Source: Parapedobacter sp051400755
GTDB lineage: Bacteria > Bacteroidota > Bacteroidia > Sphingobacteriales > Sphingobacteriaceae
Direction of reading: 5' to 3'
Assembly: GCF_051400755.1 (NCBI RefSeq)
Contig: NZ_JBLFFL010000006.1
Span: 124,001 to 188,000, forward strand
DNA length: 64,000 nucleotides
Shown here: piece by piece, positions 43,252 through 52,783 of the stretch
Position numbering within the stretch: position 1 is the stretch's first letter
How the letters are laid out: each line of letters starts with the position of its first letter
The notes under the pieces: model-generated
The model's database searches: none
The model's input: the letters and a program-made list of their open reading frames with translations, nothing else
Told to the model about the DNA's origin: nothing
Position numbers and translations under genes: made by a program

Positions 43252-43857
43252 ATGGCGAAAACGGTGTATAAGCTGATTAACGATGCCCAACTCTTTGCAC
43301 AATTGGCAGCGGGTAGTGAGACCGCTTTTGACGCTATTTTTCTCCATTATAAACCAAGGATTGCTGCTTTTGTTCAGAAAATGGTCCGCTCGGATGGGCT
43401 TGCGGAAGAAATTACGCAGGATGTTTTTGTTCAGCTTTGGCTCAGCAGGAGTTATTTAGCGGACGTCACACATCATACGTCCTACCTTTTCCAGATTGCT
43501 ACGAACAAGACCCTGGATTACCAAAAAAAGATCAGCAACAAGGAAAGACTGTTGGACAGGATTGCTCATGGATCAACTGAAATTTGCAACGATACCGAGG
43601 AACAGATCTTATTCCAGGAAAGCACGCAAATCATCGAATTGGCCATAGCCGCCTTACCTGAGCAGCGGAAGCTGATTTACCAACTCAGCCGGGAGGAAGG
43701 GCTTACCCATGAGCAAATCACCGAGCGCCTTAATATTTCCCGGAGTACAGTAAACAACCAATTGGTCAAGGCCCTAAGCCATATCCGTACCTACCTTCAA
43801 AAACGAACCAGTATCTTCTCCTATGCCATATTTGTTCTGTTGACCAGCGGCCAGTAG
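43252..43857 (+). CDS. ECF RNA polymerase sigma factor (SusCD-linked, plus strand)
   Basis: A 201-residue ECF sigma factor, clearly distinct in sequence from the minus-strand one. Region 2: LFAQLAAGSETAFDAIFLHYKP to EEITQDVFVQLWLSRSYL; region 4: ALPEQRKLIYQLSREEGLTHEQITERLNISRSTVNNQLVKA. The end KRTSIFSYAIFVLLTSGQ is again a hydrophobic tail. It should recognise the promoter of the SusC at 45.5 kb and be held by the FecR encoded 121 bp downstream. Confidence 0.95.
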   Translation: MAKTVYKLINDAQLFAQLAAGSETAFDAIFLHYKPRIAAFVQKMVRSDGLAEEITQDVFVQLWLSRSYLADVTHHTSYLFQIATNKTLDYQKKISNKERLLDRIAHGSTEICNDTEEQILFQESTQIIELAIAALPEQRKLIYQLSREEGLTHEQITERLNISRSTVNNQLVKALSHIRTYLQKRTSIFSYAIFVLLTSGQ

Positions 43858-43978
43858 ACCCTAACCATTTTTACAAACACATTTTTTTAAAATAGCATGC
43901 ACGCGGATAGTTAACATTGCTCCGGACGTCGTCTCATCTGTAAAAGCAAGAAATATTTCTCACCAACTAACAGATAAA

Positions 43979-45160
43979 ATGAGTAACGACACACCGCCGG
44001 ATATCAAGCGTTTGTTTGAAAAGTACGCCAAGGGCATTGCCGGACCGGATGAAGTAAAACAATTGTTTGCATTGATCAGATCGAATGAATACGATCATGA
44101 AATGAAACAATTGCTTTTAGGAGAACTGGAAGACACCGAAACTCCGGATACGGATAAAGCGGATTTGGAAGCATCCTTACAGCAAGTAAAAAGGCAAATT
44201 AAACGGCTGGAAGGCGCAGAAGACAAGCCAAAGGGTTCGTTAGCGTTACGTTTAAAATACATGGTTGTCGCGGCATCCGTTGTCTTACTGGCAGGGATTG
44301 GCCTGTCGATCTATTATTTTAACGCGTCAAAGACCGACCTACTTGCCAATGACGTTTTGCCCGGTGGCAACTTCGCCACCCTCACCCTTGCCGATGGCCG
44401 GAAAATCAGCCTGTCCGATGCCGCAAATGGCCAGCTTACTGAACAGGCTGGCATCACGGTCACCAAGGAAGCTGATGGGCAATTGGTTTATGAAATCAAG
44501 GGGCCGGCAGCCAGCACAGATGCCTCACCGGTTTATAATACATTAATCACTCCCCGTGGCGGCCAATATCAGGTGCGTTTGCCCGATGGGACGAAGGTCT
44601 GGCTGAATGCGGCTTCGTCCCTAACCTATCCGGCCAGTTTCGCATCATTGAACGAACGGCGCGTTAGTTTGACGGGTGAAGGTTACTTTGAGGTAGCTCC
44701 CGACAAAACTTTTCCTTTCCGGGTGGAGACACCAAATCAGGAAATTGAGGTGGTTGGCACGCACTTCAATGTAAACAGCTATTCGGACGAACCGCAGGAA
44801 AGAACTACCCTGATGGAAGGAGTAGTGAAAGTCATCAAGGGGAAACAAACCGAATTGCTAAAGCCTGGACAGGAGGCCGCGGTAAAAGAAAACGTCGAGG
44901 TGTTTGATGCAGATGTCAATGCGGCAATTGCATGGAAAAACGGTGAGTTTGTTTTCAATGATGAATCGCTGGAAAGCATCATGCGCAAGGTTTCCCGTTG
45001 GTACAATGTGGAAGTAGTCTTTGACGGGGTTGACAAGGATGAACTATACGGAGGCAATTTCTCCCGCTTCGGTAATGTATCCAGCGTACTGCGAAAGCTG
45101 GAATTGACAGGAGGTATTCGCTTTACAATTGAAGGAAGGAGGATTATCGTGACAAAATAA
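43979..45160 (+). CDS. FecR-family anti-sigma factor
   Basis: A 393-residue inner-membrane protein with cytoplasmic residues 1-85, a membrane helix near 90-110 (MVVAASVVLLAGIGLSIYYF), the FecR domain (VRLPDGTKVWLNAASSLTYP, LTGEGYFEVAPD, about 200-290) and a C-terminal DUF4974 domain (LESIMRKVSRWYNVEVVFDG). It relays the state of the SusC STN domain to the sigma factor. GC content is like the average of the window, higher than that of the downstream SusC/SusD genes. Confidence 0.95.
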   Translation: MSNDTPPDIKRLFEKYAKGIAGPDEVKQLFALIRSNEYDHEMKQLLLGELEDTETPDTDKADLEASLQQVKRQIKRLEGAEDKPKGSLALRLKYMVVAASVVLLAGIGLSIYYFNASKTDLLANDVLPGGNFATLTLADGRKISLSDAANGQLTEQAGITVTKEADGQLVYEIKGPAASTDASPVYNTLITPRGGQYQVRLPDGTKVWLNAASSLTYPASFASLNERRVSLTGEGYFEVAPDKTFPFRVETPNQEIEVVGTHFNVNSYSDEPQERTTLMEGVVKVIKGKQTELLKPGQEAAVKENVEVFDADVNAAIAWKNGEFVFNDESLESIMRKVSRWYNVEVVFDGVDKDELYGGNFSRFGNVSSVLRKLELTGGIRFTIEGRRIIVTK

Positions 45161-45497
45161 GAGAAACATCATAGCGCAGGGGTCGCCGTTCCGGCAAGAA
45201 AAAAAACCAAAATCCGAGGGCAAATCGGAATCCGGTCAAGTGCTCGCCTCTTTGTTTAGCAGTTGTATAACTAAATGGTTAAACCAAGCACAGCAAACTT
45301 AGGTAATCTTGCCCATTGTAGCAAGTTTATAAGGTCTTTCATCGGATGCTAAGGATGTTGTGAAAATTATGATAAAATATATGATAAAATTTAATGTGCT
45401 GGAACCCTATAAATTGGATCAGTGTCCCAGACAACAATTAGGGGTTACGAATCCTGTTTTTCGCGGGATCAATAGGGCTAATAAAAGACAATTAATC
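45161..45497. other. Leader region before the plus-strand SusC
   Basis: About 340 bp from the FecR stop to the preferred SusC start. I see a direct repeat of ATGATAAAAT near 45370-45395 and a weak 5-bp hairpin CTTGC/GCAAG near 45308-45326, but no convincing terminator or gene. A promoter for the ECF sigma should be here but cannot be identified. Confidence 0.4.
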
Positions 45498-48400
45498 ATG
45501 CGGATTAACCTGATTGCATTGATAATGATAGCTTTTTTGCTGAATGTTTCGGCATCGGTCAGTTTTGCCCAAAAACTAACCCTCAACGAACAGCGGGCGC
45601 CGTTGAAAAAAGTGTTCGACGAGGTACGGAAGCAAACTGGCTACGCCGTATTTTACAAATCAGGCCATGTGAAGAATGCAAAGCCGGTGACTGTGAATAT
45701 TTCGGATGTTCCGTTGGAAGAAGCGATGACTAAGATATTGGAGGGACAGGAGTTGGATTTTTCCATTGATGAGAAAACGGTAGTGATTAGGGAAAAGGAA
45801 GTGGTGGAGAAGGTAAAAGATTTTTTCGTTGCTGGCTCCGATAAGTCGGTGCCAACACAGCAAAACATTCACGGCACGGTTACTGATTCCTTGGGCCAAC
45901 CTTTGGAAGGCGCTTCCGTCCGCGCCGTCAACGCCGAAGGCCGGCGCACTGCCCTGCAAACGACTACAGGAAAGGACGGCACATTCACGCTGCAAAACGT
46001 ACCCAAAGATGCTACGCTGGAAATTTCCTTTGTTGGATACACCACCAAACAAGTCCCTGCAGCAGCCAACCTCGGAACGATTATCCTCTCTCTTGGAGCC
46101 AGCGACCTCGATGAAGTGGTCGTTATTGGTTATGGTAGCACCCGTAAACAAGACCTTTCAATGGCTGTTACCACCGTGAAATTAGATCAGGTGATGAAAA
46201 GCCGTCCCGGAGCAAGTATAGGCGCCCTATTACAAGGAAAAGTGCCGGGTATGACCATACAGTCTGATGGTGGCGACCCATTGAGAGGGCAAACCATTAC
46301 CATTCGTGGTAAAGGTTCTCGCGACGACGACGGGGTACTTTGGATAGTTGATGGCGTACCGGGCGCTCCATATAGTTTGGAAGACGTTGAAACAGTTACT
46401 GTTTTAAAAGATGCAGCATCGGCAGCGATCTACGGAGCACAAGTAGGCGCCGGTGGCGTTATCGTTATCACTACCAAAAAAGCGCAAGCGGGAAAAATCA
46501 AAATTGAAGCAAATGTTTCTCATGGCATTAAAAGCGCTTATAAATTGCCGGAAGCAGTTACAGCCGAACAATACATGCAATTGTGGGACGCTGCTATTAA
46601 CTCTTCGACCGGGAATAGAACACTTGCTCCTGCCCAAGACCCTGTAGCCTATCCGTATGGAGCTGTAACCCGCACTAATTGGGTGGACGAAGTATTTCGC
46701 ACCGCTAACGTGCAGCATTATGCCGTATCCCTTTCCGGAGGTTCCGAAACCCTCAAAGCTTTGGGTTCTTTTTCTTATGATAAAAACGAAGGTACATTGT
46801 TAAACACCTTCTCAAACCTCATGAATGGTAAACTTAATTTGGAATTTCAACCGGCAAAATGGTTAAAAATTACCGAAAGAGGTTCTTTCTCTTATAGCAA
46901 CGGGCAAGGTAATGTAGATAATTTTGGGCATGGAGGAGTGTTGATGCAATCTATTTTCTATCCACGTTCGGCGACTATTTACGAACACAATCCTGACGGT
47001 ACGATTGCGACTGATTCAGAGGGTAATCTGCTCTTCGGAGGTCTTTTCCCGGTAGCTAACCCACAAGGAGTTTTTAGCGGCTATGGTGAAACCCGCAATC
47101 CTGTGGCAGCGTTGCTGCGTTTGCGCATGAACAGACCTAATGGAACCATTCATTCGACCACCGGTTTAGACATTAAGCCTATATCTTCAATTACGTTACA
47201 TTCGGACTTTACGGCTTACTTGAATCCTGGTCGTGAAGAACGATTTTACCCTAAGGCTTATGAACTTGGTGCAGCAGGAGATACAGACAACGAACGTATA
47301 GTTAGTTCTTATTGGAATAGAGGCTGGCTATCGGAAACTACGGCAACTTTTGCAGAGCAATTTGGCGAACACAGCATTTCTGCAATGGCTGGTTTTACCG
47401 CAAGATATTCAACAGGGCGCGGTAATAGAGCAGATGTTGTGAACTTCGCGAAGGAAGATGAATATTATACAATATTGGGCAATGCTGATAATTACATCAA
47501 ATACCGACCCGAGGAATGGATAAATGAGGAAGCCTTGGTTTCTGCCATGGGTCGTATAGGTTATTCATACCACGATCGCTATTTTGCTACGGCATCTGTT
47601 CGCCGGGATGCTTCATCGAAGTTAGCGCCCGAAAATAATTCAGGCGTGTTCTCCGCTTTTTCGGCATCGTGGAAAATTTCATCCGAAGAGTTCTTCGATG
47701 TTGAGGCTATTAACTTATTGAAATTAAGAGCAGGCTGGGGTCAGATTGGCAACATAAACACTGTACCTAATTATTCGTATTTTGCCGGTTTAAGAACCTC
47801 TGAATACCCTGTTTCATTGGGCGACAATTATATGGGTTATTACGGAACTTATGTTGCTACAATTCCTAACCGTCAGTTAACATGGGAAACCTCAGAGCAG
47901 ACTTCAATAGGTCTTGATGCAACTTTATTCAATCATTCGTTGAATATCACCCTCGACTATTTTAATAAAATAACCAAAGACTTGATTGACACCAAACCGC
48001 TTCCACCAATGGCAGGCTATGTAAGTGACCCAATGGGCAACATCGGAAGGGTGTCTAACAAAGGTTGGGAATTTAGTGCAGATTATACGAAGACATTTGG
48101 TGATTTAGCTTTCAATCTTTCCGGTAACGTGTCGTCGGTAAAAAGCGAAGTACTTGAATTTAATAACGGAAAAATATATACTCACGGCGACTTCGGGAAT
48201 AGTGGGCCTGCACCGTTACGTTCGGAAGTAGGACAACCATGGTATTCGTATAAATTGATTAAGACCGACGGTATCTTCCAATCGCAAGCAGAAGTAGATG
48301 CTCACGTGAATAAAGATGGTATAAAGATACAACCTAATGCCGCACCGGGCGACTTGAAGTTTGTGGACCTCGACGGAAATGGGAACATCAACGATGACGA

Positions 48401-48914
48401 CCGTCAATATATGGGTAGCTACTTACCCGAATTGACATATTCGTTTGGAGCGGGATTAACGTACAAAAGCTTTGATTTTAATGCTTTCTTTCAAGGGATT
48501 TCGGGTGTGAAAATATTCAATGGTTTCAAGTCGTTGGGTTTGAATGGACGCGGACAAGGACACTACTTCTTGTCGGATGCGATGGACAACTGGACATTAG
48601 ACCATTCATCGAAGAACCCTCGCTTGACATTATTTGAAGACCCTAACGGTAACTTAAAGGTGGCTTCCGATTACTTATTGGAAGACGGCAGTTATCTTCG
48701 TTTGAAGTATGTAACTTTAGGTTATACGTTGCCTAAATCGTGGATGACAAGAGGTGCAAGCGGCTCGAAAATACGTCTTTATGTTGCCAGCGAAAATTTA
48801 CTGACTTTCACTAAGTATTCGGGTTTCGACCCTGAAGTAGGTAATCGTGGAATCGACGGAGGCACATATCCGGTGGCCCGTACGTTTAACTTTGGTGTCA
48901 ATATTGATTTTTAA
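45498..48914 (+). CDS. SusC/RagA TonB-linked outer-membrane receptor with STN domain
   Basis: About 1138 residues from ATG 45498 (signal peptide MRINLIALIMIAFLLNVSAS ending near VSFAQ); in-phase codons reach back to 45360 without looking coding. Order: STN domain (LTLNEQRAPLKKVFDEVRKQ to EKTVVIREK), carboxypeptidase-D regulatory-like domain (GTVTDSLGQPLEGASV), plug (DLDEVVVIGYGSTRK), large barrel ending FNFGVNIDF. It imports a glycan and signals to the adjacent FecR. By eye the first 700 bp are richer in GC than the rest, so the gene may be a mosaic. Confidence 0.95.
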   Translation: MRINLIALIMIAFLLNVSASVSFAQKLTLNEQRAPLKKVFDEVRKQTGYAVFYKSGHVKNAKPVTVNISDVPLEEAMTKILEGQELDFSIDEKTVVIREKEVVEKVKDFFVAGSDKSVPTQQNIHGTVTDSLGQPLEGASVRAVNAEGRRTALQTTTGKDGTFTLQNVPKDATLEISFVGYTTKQVPAAANLGTIILSLGASDLDEVVVIGYGSTRKQDLSMAVTTVKLDQVMKSRPGASIGALLQGKVPGMTIQSDGGDPLRGQTITIRGKGSRDDDGVLWIVDGVPGAPYSLEDVETVTVLKDAASAAIYGAQVGAGGVIVITTKKAQAGKIKIEANVSHGIKSAYKLPEAVTAEQYMQLWDAAINSSTGNRTLAPAQDPVAYPYGAVTRTNWVDEVFRTANVQHYAVSLSGGSETLKALGSFSYDKNEGTLLNTFSNLMNGKLNLEFQPAKWLKITERGSFSYSNGQGNVDNFGHGGVLMQSIFYPRSATIYEHNPDGTIATDSEGNLLFGGLFPVANPQGVFSGYGETRNPVAALLRLRMNRPNGTIHSTTGLDIKPISSITLHSDFTAYLNPGREERFYPKAYELGAAGDTDNERIVSSYWNRGWLSETTATFAEQFGEHSISAMAGFTARYSTGRGNRADVVNFAKEDEYYTILGNADNYIKYRPEEWINEEALVSAMGRIGYSYHDRYFATASVRRDASSKLAPENNSGVFSAFSASWKISSEEFFDVEAINLLKLRAGWGQIGNINTVPNYSYFAGLRTSEYPVSLGDNYMGYYGTYVATIPNRQLTWETSEQTSIGLDATLFNHSLNITLDYFNKITKDLIDTKPLPPMAGYVSDPMGNIGRVSNKGWEFSADYTKTFGDLAFNLSGNVSSVKSEVLEFNNGKIYTHGDFGNSGPAPLRSEVGQPWYSYKLIKTDGIFQSQAEVDAHVNKDGIKIQPNAAPGDLKFVDLDGNGNINDDDRQYMGSYLPELTYSFGAGLTYKSFDFNAFFQGISGVKIFNGFKSLGLNGRGQGHYFLSDAMDNWTLDHSSKNPRLTLFEDPNGNLKVASDYLLEDGSYLRLKYVTLGYTLPKSWMTRGASGSKIRLYVASENLLTFTKYSGFDPEVGNRGIDGGTYPVARTFNFGVNIDF

Positions 48915-48927
48915 TTATAAATACATT

Positions 48928-50667
48928 ATGAAAAATATATTAAAGTATAACACAGGATTGTTGTTAACAATGGTCCTGTCGTTTGCGGGATGCTCCGATT
49001 TTTTGGAATATCAACAGTATGGTCCGGGTGACTCGGAAAGTTTTTGGAAGACAGAAGCGGATGTACGCAAAGGTTTAGATGCGTTTTATGAATATACCAG
49101 CATAGAAGAGTGCACCGGACGTGGTACATTTTGGTATGAAAACTGTAGCGACAATATGGTTACCGGACGTATTCATGTGGTATCCGACGGTATTAAAAAT
49201 TTCACACAAGGTGCGAGCGATGGTTCTTTTGCTACTACCTGGAACGAAATGGTACGTGTAATTACCAAAGCGAATGACGTATTGCGTTATGTTCCAAAAA
49301 TAGAAACCATTTCGCCGGAGCTTAAAGACAATGCCGTAGGTCAGGGTTATTTTTTCCGTGGATATGGTTATTTGTGGCTCAGCCCTTGGTATGGAGACAA
49401 TCGTAACGGTGGTATTCCTATCATAACCGAAGAAACAACCATTGACGAATTGGATGCCCCCCGTCCTGCTTCAGTATTGGAAAACTACGATATGATTATA
49501 GCCGACTTACGCAAAGCAGGCGAATTGTTGCCTTCATGGTCACAGTTAACCCCTGCCGAACAAGGCCGTCCTCATAAAACTGCTGCTTGGGCTTTTGCCG
49601 CACGCGCCGCTTTATACGCAGCCGAATATGATGAGGCTAAATATTACCCTATCGTAATAGAAATGTGTGATAAAATTATCAACTTGACGGGCGCCGATAA
49701 ACGTGAACTGCATTATTTGGCGGCCGACCATGATTTTGCAGATAAAGCAACCAATTCTTATGGGCTTCCTGCTTCAAACTTCTCCGACTTGTTCAGAATG
49801 GAAAATAACTTCTCGAAAGAATATATCTATTCTATTATGGGTAGTGAACTAAGAAGCGGTCCTAAGTTTCACGGTATGAGTTTTGATAACGGCGGTTTTT
49901 CGGGCTTCAATACCTGGGGTTATTTTACTCCAACAGCCGAACTTTATGAAGCCTTTGAACCGGGCGACGCACGTCGCGATGCTACTATCATGGCTCCGGG
50001 GCAAAGAATCGTTCATCCTACCGGTGCAGGCAGTTTGGTAGGTCGCGAAATTTGGTTGGGTGTACCGGGTAATGCGCCAGAACGGGCAACCGAAGGCATT
50101 ACTTTGGGGGAAACGACTTCGAGCCCAACGAACCTGCTTAATCGCAAAATGCACTCAATATTTGAAGTAGAAAATGGCTATGGTACAGTGTATAATACCA
50201 GTGGTGACTTCCAATCAAACAGATTGGGGACAGTCGTCATGCGTTATGCAGATGTTTTGTTGATGAAAGCGGAAGCTTTGATCTGGACGAATGGTGAAGG
50301 CGATGGTGAAGCAAAAGCCCTGTTGAATCAGATTCGTAAACGTGCAGGCTTGCCCGAAAACAGTCCTGCTACTAAAGCCGCTTTGAAAAACGAACGCAGA
50401 TGCGAATTGGCTTTCGAATTCCTTCCAAGCCGTCATATAGACTTAGTTCGTTGGGGTGATGCTAAAGAAATTTATAGTAAAGCATTACATGGTTATGCTG
50501 TTAAGTTCAAGAAAGTCGGCGATGATCCTTATGTATTTGATAATTCTGAAAAGACTGTTGTGTGGCCGGCGCGTAACTTCGACCCAGTTAAGAATCATGT
50601 TTTCCCAATTCACACGAGTATCATCGTAAAGAGTCAGGATATCTTGAAACAAAATGAAGGCTGGTAA
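48928..50667 (+). CDS. SusD/RagB-family glycan-binding lipoprotein
   Basis: About 579 residues from ATG 48928 (MKNILKYNTGLLLTMVLSFA, lipobox FAGC), 13 bp after the SusC stop; an in-phase upstream start inside SusC is unlikely. It has the helical SusD core (GYFFRGYGYLWLSPWYGD, RNGGIPIITEE) and RYADVLLMKAEALIW, RRCELAFEFLPSRHIDLVRWG near the C-terminus, ending DILKQNEGW. It is the lid and binding partner of the SusC barrel. It is AT-rich like the 3' part of that gene. Confidence 0.95.
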   Translation: MKNILKYNTGLLLTMVLSFAGCSDFLEYQQYGPGDSESFWKTEADVRKGLDAFYEYTSIEECTGRGTFWYENCSDNMVTGRIHVVSDGIKNFTQGASDGSFATTWNEMVRVITKANDVLRYVPKIETISPELKDNAVGQGYFFRGYGYLWLSPWYGDNRNGGIPIITEETTIDELDAPRPASVLENYDMIIADLRKAGELLPSWSQLTPAEQGRPHKTAAWAFAARAALYAAEYDEAKYYPIVIEMCDKIINLTGADKRELHYLAADHDFADKATNSYGLPASNFSDLFRMENNFSKEYIYSIMGSELRSGPKFHGMSFDNGGFSGFNTWGYFTPTAELYEAFEPGDARRDATIMAPGQRIVHPTGAGSLVGREIWLGVPGNAPERATEGITLGETTSSPTNLLNRKMHSIFEVENGYGTVYNTSGDFQSNRLGTVVMRYADVLLMKAEALIWTNGEGDGEAKALLNQIRKRAGLPENSPATKAALKNERRCELAFEFLPSRHIDLVRWGDAKEIYSKALHGYAVKFKKVGDDPYVFDNSEKTVVWPARNFDPVKNHVFPIHTSIIVKSQDILKQNEGW

Positions 50668-50696
50668 TGAATTGAGGATTTTGAAACAATAACAAT

Positions 50697-51731
50697 ATGA
50701 AAAAGAAAGTTTTAATATACAGTTTAGGTGGCCTTGCACTGGCATTTTGCCTTTGGGCTTGCGACGATGATTTAGAAATGGCATCGGGAATAACGGTCGA
50801 TAAAGAGTCTGTTTCAATTATCATTGGGAATAAAACCCAAATCACCGTAGGTAATACACCTGAAGGCTCTTCATTAGACACCCGTGAGATCCAGTGGAAA
50901 TCGAAGAATGAGGAAATTGCGACCATAACTCAATTTGGCATTCTTACGGGAGTTGAAGAAGGAAATACGGAAATTGAAGTTACTTGGAACGGGAATACCA
51001 AGACCATTCCCGTAACGGTTACAGACCCGATTCAGCTGCCTGCCACCAGAAACGGCTCTTGGCTCTTTGATGATGCAAGTAACTTGGTAAAAGCAGAAGT
51101 CGGAAATCCGTTGATATACGGACAAAGAACATCGGATACTCGAATTACAGTCGTTCCTACGACTGATTTAAGCGGTTTTTCGGCAATACCAGGACCTTCT
51201 GTTCCGTCGGGTAATGGAGCAGTGCGTGTAAAAAAGTGGTGGTTCTTTTCGGCTGCACATGGTATCGCACCTAATGGCGGGGGAGAAAAAGTGAATGAAT
51301 ATACCATTATGATGGACATTCGGTTCGCAGAATCTGCCGGTGGATGGAAAACGTTATTTCAAACAGACATTACAAATAATGATGATGGCGAAGTATTTAT
51401 AAATGGAAGAAATATGGGTGTAGGAGCAACAGGTTATTCAGAAGGTGATCTGATAACGTATGATACTTGGCACCGTATCGTAATATCTGTAAAATTGGGA
51501 GAGCGAATCCAGTACTTCTTGGACGGCACTTTGATTAGAACTTTTGATAATACTGCTTCCGATAACTTATTCAAAGATGTAAGCCGCTTCGCTATAAATC
51601 CTACCTGTATTTTTGTTGGGGATAACGATGGAGACGATGGCGAAATTGATGTGGCAGAAATTGCTATGTGGGATATCGCTTTTGACGCTGCCCAAGTGAA
51701 GAAGTTGGAAAGATTGATGAATAAACGATAG
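50697..51731 (+). CDS. BIG2/LamG-domain surface lipoprotein
   Basis: A 344-residue lipoprotein (MKKKVLIYSLGGLALAFCL, lipobox LWAC). Residues about 30-105 form a BIG2 Ig-like domain (ITVDKESVSIIIGNKTQITV, GVEEGNTEIEVTWNG). Residues about 115-340 form a concanavalin-like LamG domain (GSWLFDDASN, TYDTWHRIVISVKLG, VAEIAMWDIAFDAAQVKKLE). It occupies the place of a SusE/SusF-type accessory binding protein behind SusD (29-bp gap) and probably holds the glycan at the cell surface. No glycoside hydrolase follows. Confidence 0.88.
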   Translation: MKKKVLIYSLGGLALAFCLWACDDDLEMASGITVDKESVSIIIGNKTQITVGNTPEGSSLDTREIQWKSKNEEIATITQFGILTGVEEGNTEIEVTWNGNTKTIPVTVTDPIQLPATRNGSWLFDDASNLVKAEVGNPLIYGQRTSDTRITVVPTTDLSGFSAIPGPSVPSGNGAVRVKKWWFFSAAHGIAPNGGGEKVNEYTIMMDIRFAESAGGWKTLFQTDITNNDDGEVFINGRNMGVGATGYSEGDLITYDTWHRIVISVKLGERIQYFLDGTLIRTFDNTASDNLFKDVSRFAINPTCIFVGDNDGDDGEIDVAEIAMWDIAFDAAQVKKLERLMNKR

Positions 51732-51767
51732 TTGTAGTTTTTTACTGCAAATTATCCGATTAAATGG

Positions 51768-51797
51768 ATGGACGATCAATCAATCGTCCATTTTCAT
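51768..51797 (+). terminator. Terminator of the plus-strand SusCD locus
   Basis: ATGGACGAT (51768-51776) and ATCGTCCAT (51783-51791) form a perfect 9-bp stem with a 6-base loop, followed by a T-rich run. It lies 36 bp past the LamG gene stop and marks the end of the operon. Confidence 0.85.
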
Positions 51798-51826
51798 TTT
51801 TAACACAATTTGAAGATATAAATACA

Positions 51827-51851
51827 CCTGGTTCGAGCCCAGGTGGACCAC
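51827..51851 (+). other. 3' fragment of a tRNA gene (possible attachment-site remnant)
   Basis: CCTGG-TTCGAGC-CCAGG is a perfect T-stem and loop with the invariant TTCGA, followed by TGGACCA and C, the size of an acceptor strand. No D-arm or anticodon arm precedes it: the upstream bases are the operon terminator and AT-rich sequence. Elements that integrate into tRNA genes duplicate just this 3' portion, so it may be an old attachment site. Confidence 0.6.
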
Positions 51852-51923
51852 AAAAGTTCATTACTATGGCGTTATTCGTCCCCAAAATAAATATCATTTC
51901 AACTTCCAAAGTTCAATGGCATT

Positions 51924-52292
51924 TTACGTTCCTAGTTTGGCTTGGGTAAAAGCCTTGTATCGCTCGATTTCGTCTGTGAGTTTGGAAACGGCGTAGGCAA
52001 CAATCGTCACATCATCCATCCACCCCATCAAAGGGATCATATCAGGTATCGCGTCAAGCGGAGAGATAACATAGGCAATCGTCGCGGCGATGATAGACAG
52101 GTTCCACTTATTCATGTGATACCGGCCCGCAAACACATCCTTGCCCATTGAAATCAACAGCCGGAATTCATCAACTTTTTCATCCAGATATGCTGATTTG
52201 CTTTCTGCCTTAGCCAGGTCATCACCACTGATCTGATGCTTACGGAATAGCTCGAATAGCAGGATTGCTTTATTGAAATAGCCTTTCTTCAT
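51924..52292 (-). CDS. YkvA-like DUF1232 protein
   Basis: A 122-residue protein with the DUF1232 signature AATIAYVISPLDAIPDMIPLMGWMDDVTIVAYAV (about 70-103), in which the SPLDxIPDxIPxxGxxDD core is the family hallmark. This segment is moderately hydrophobic and may be membrane-associated. The N-terminal half is helical and basic. YkvA-like proteins are widespread and of unknown role. It is divergent from the small helical protein at 52416. Confidence 0.9.
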   Translation of the reverse strand: MKKGYFNKAILLFELFRKHQISGDDLAKAESKSAYLDEKVDEFRLLISMGKDVFAGRYHMNKWNLSIIAATIAYVISPLDAIPDMIPLMGWMDDVTIVAYAVSKLTDEIERYKAFTQAKLGT

Positions 52293-52399
52293 GTCTCTAT
52301 CATTGATAACAGTTACAAAGTTAACTAATTTAGATCAGCGTTTTCCATAGCCGCTTTAAATGCTGATATCGAACGTTAATCCAAATCCCGAAAAAACTG

Positions 52400-52407
52400 T
52401 ACCTTCG
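52400..52407 (+). promoter_or_regulatory. -7-like box before the small helical protein
   Basis: TACCTTCG differs by one base from TAnnTTTG and lies 8 bp before the ATG at 52416, implying an almost leaderless transcript. Confidence 0.3.
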
Positions 52408-52415
52408 CGCTAACT

Positions 52416-52736
52416 ATGGGTTTCGCAAAAGAGAGAAAAAAGCTGGAGAAGCTTTCAGAAAAAACTACTGGCCTTCAGCATTATGACGATAAAAGTCTAG
52501 CCGTCATTACGGACATATTTGAGCAATATTCACACACGCTAAGGATATTGAAAAACAAAAATGCAGAGGCGTTTAATGACCTTTATTTGAACGAATTGCA
52601 ACTGATTAAAGAATGCAAAAGATCACTTAAATCAGCGGAAGAAGCGGAAGTCCGTCTAGTTAATTTCATCAAGTATAAAGAGACCTTATTGGATGCGATA
52701 ACAAAAACAATTCAGGCTTCAACGAATATCGCGTAA
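52416..52736 (+). CDS. Small helical protein of unknown function
   Basis: A 106-residue charged protein (MGFAKERKKLEKLSEKTTGL, DIFEQYSHTLRILKNKNAEA, RSLKSAEEAEVRLVNFIKYK) predicted wholly alpha-helical, with heptad-like hydrophobic spacing that suggests a coiled coil. There is no signal peptide or known motif, and I do not recognise a family. It is cytoplasmic by composition. Its neighbours are the YkvA-like gene (divergent) and metA (convergent). Confidence 0.55.
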   Translation: MGFAKERKKLEKLSEKTTGLQHYDDKSLAVITDIFEQYSHTLRILKNKNAEAFNDLYLNELQLIKECKRSLKSAEEAEVRLVNFIKYKETLLDAITKTIQASTNIA

Positions 52737-52783
52737 ATGGAATCGCCATCGAAAAATGCAATGGACCCGGTGAGGATCTGTCA

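Noticed and set aside
43082..43276. 64-codon plus-strand frame before a sigma gene
   Set aside because: Lys/Asn/Arg-rich translation of AT-rich promoter DNA; contains promoter-like boxes.
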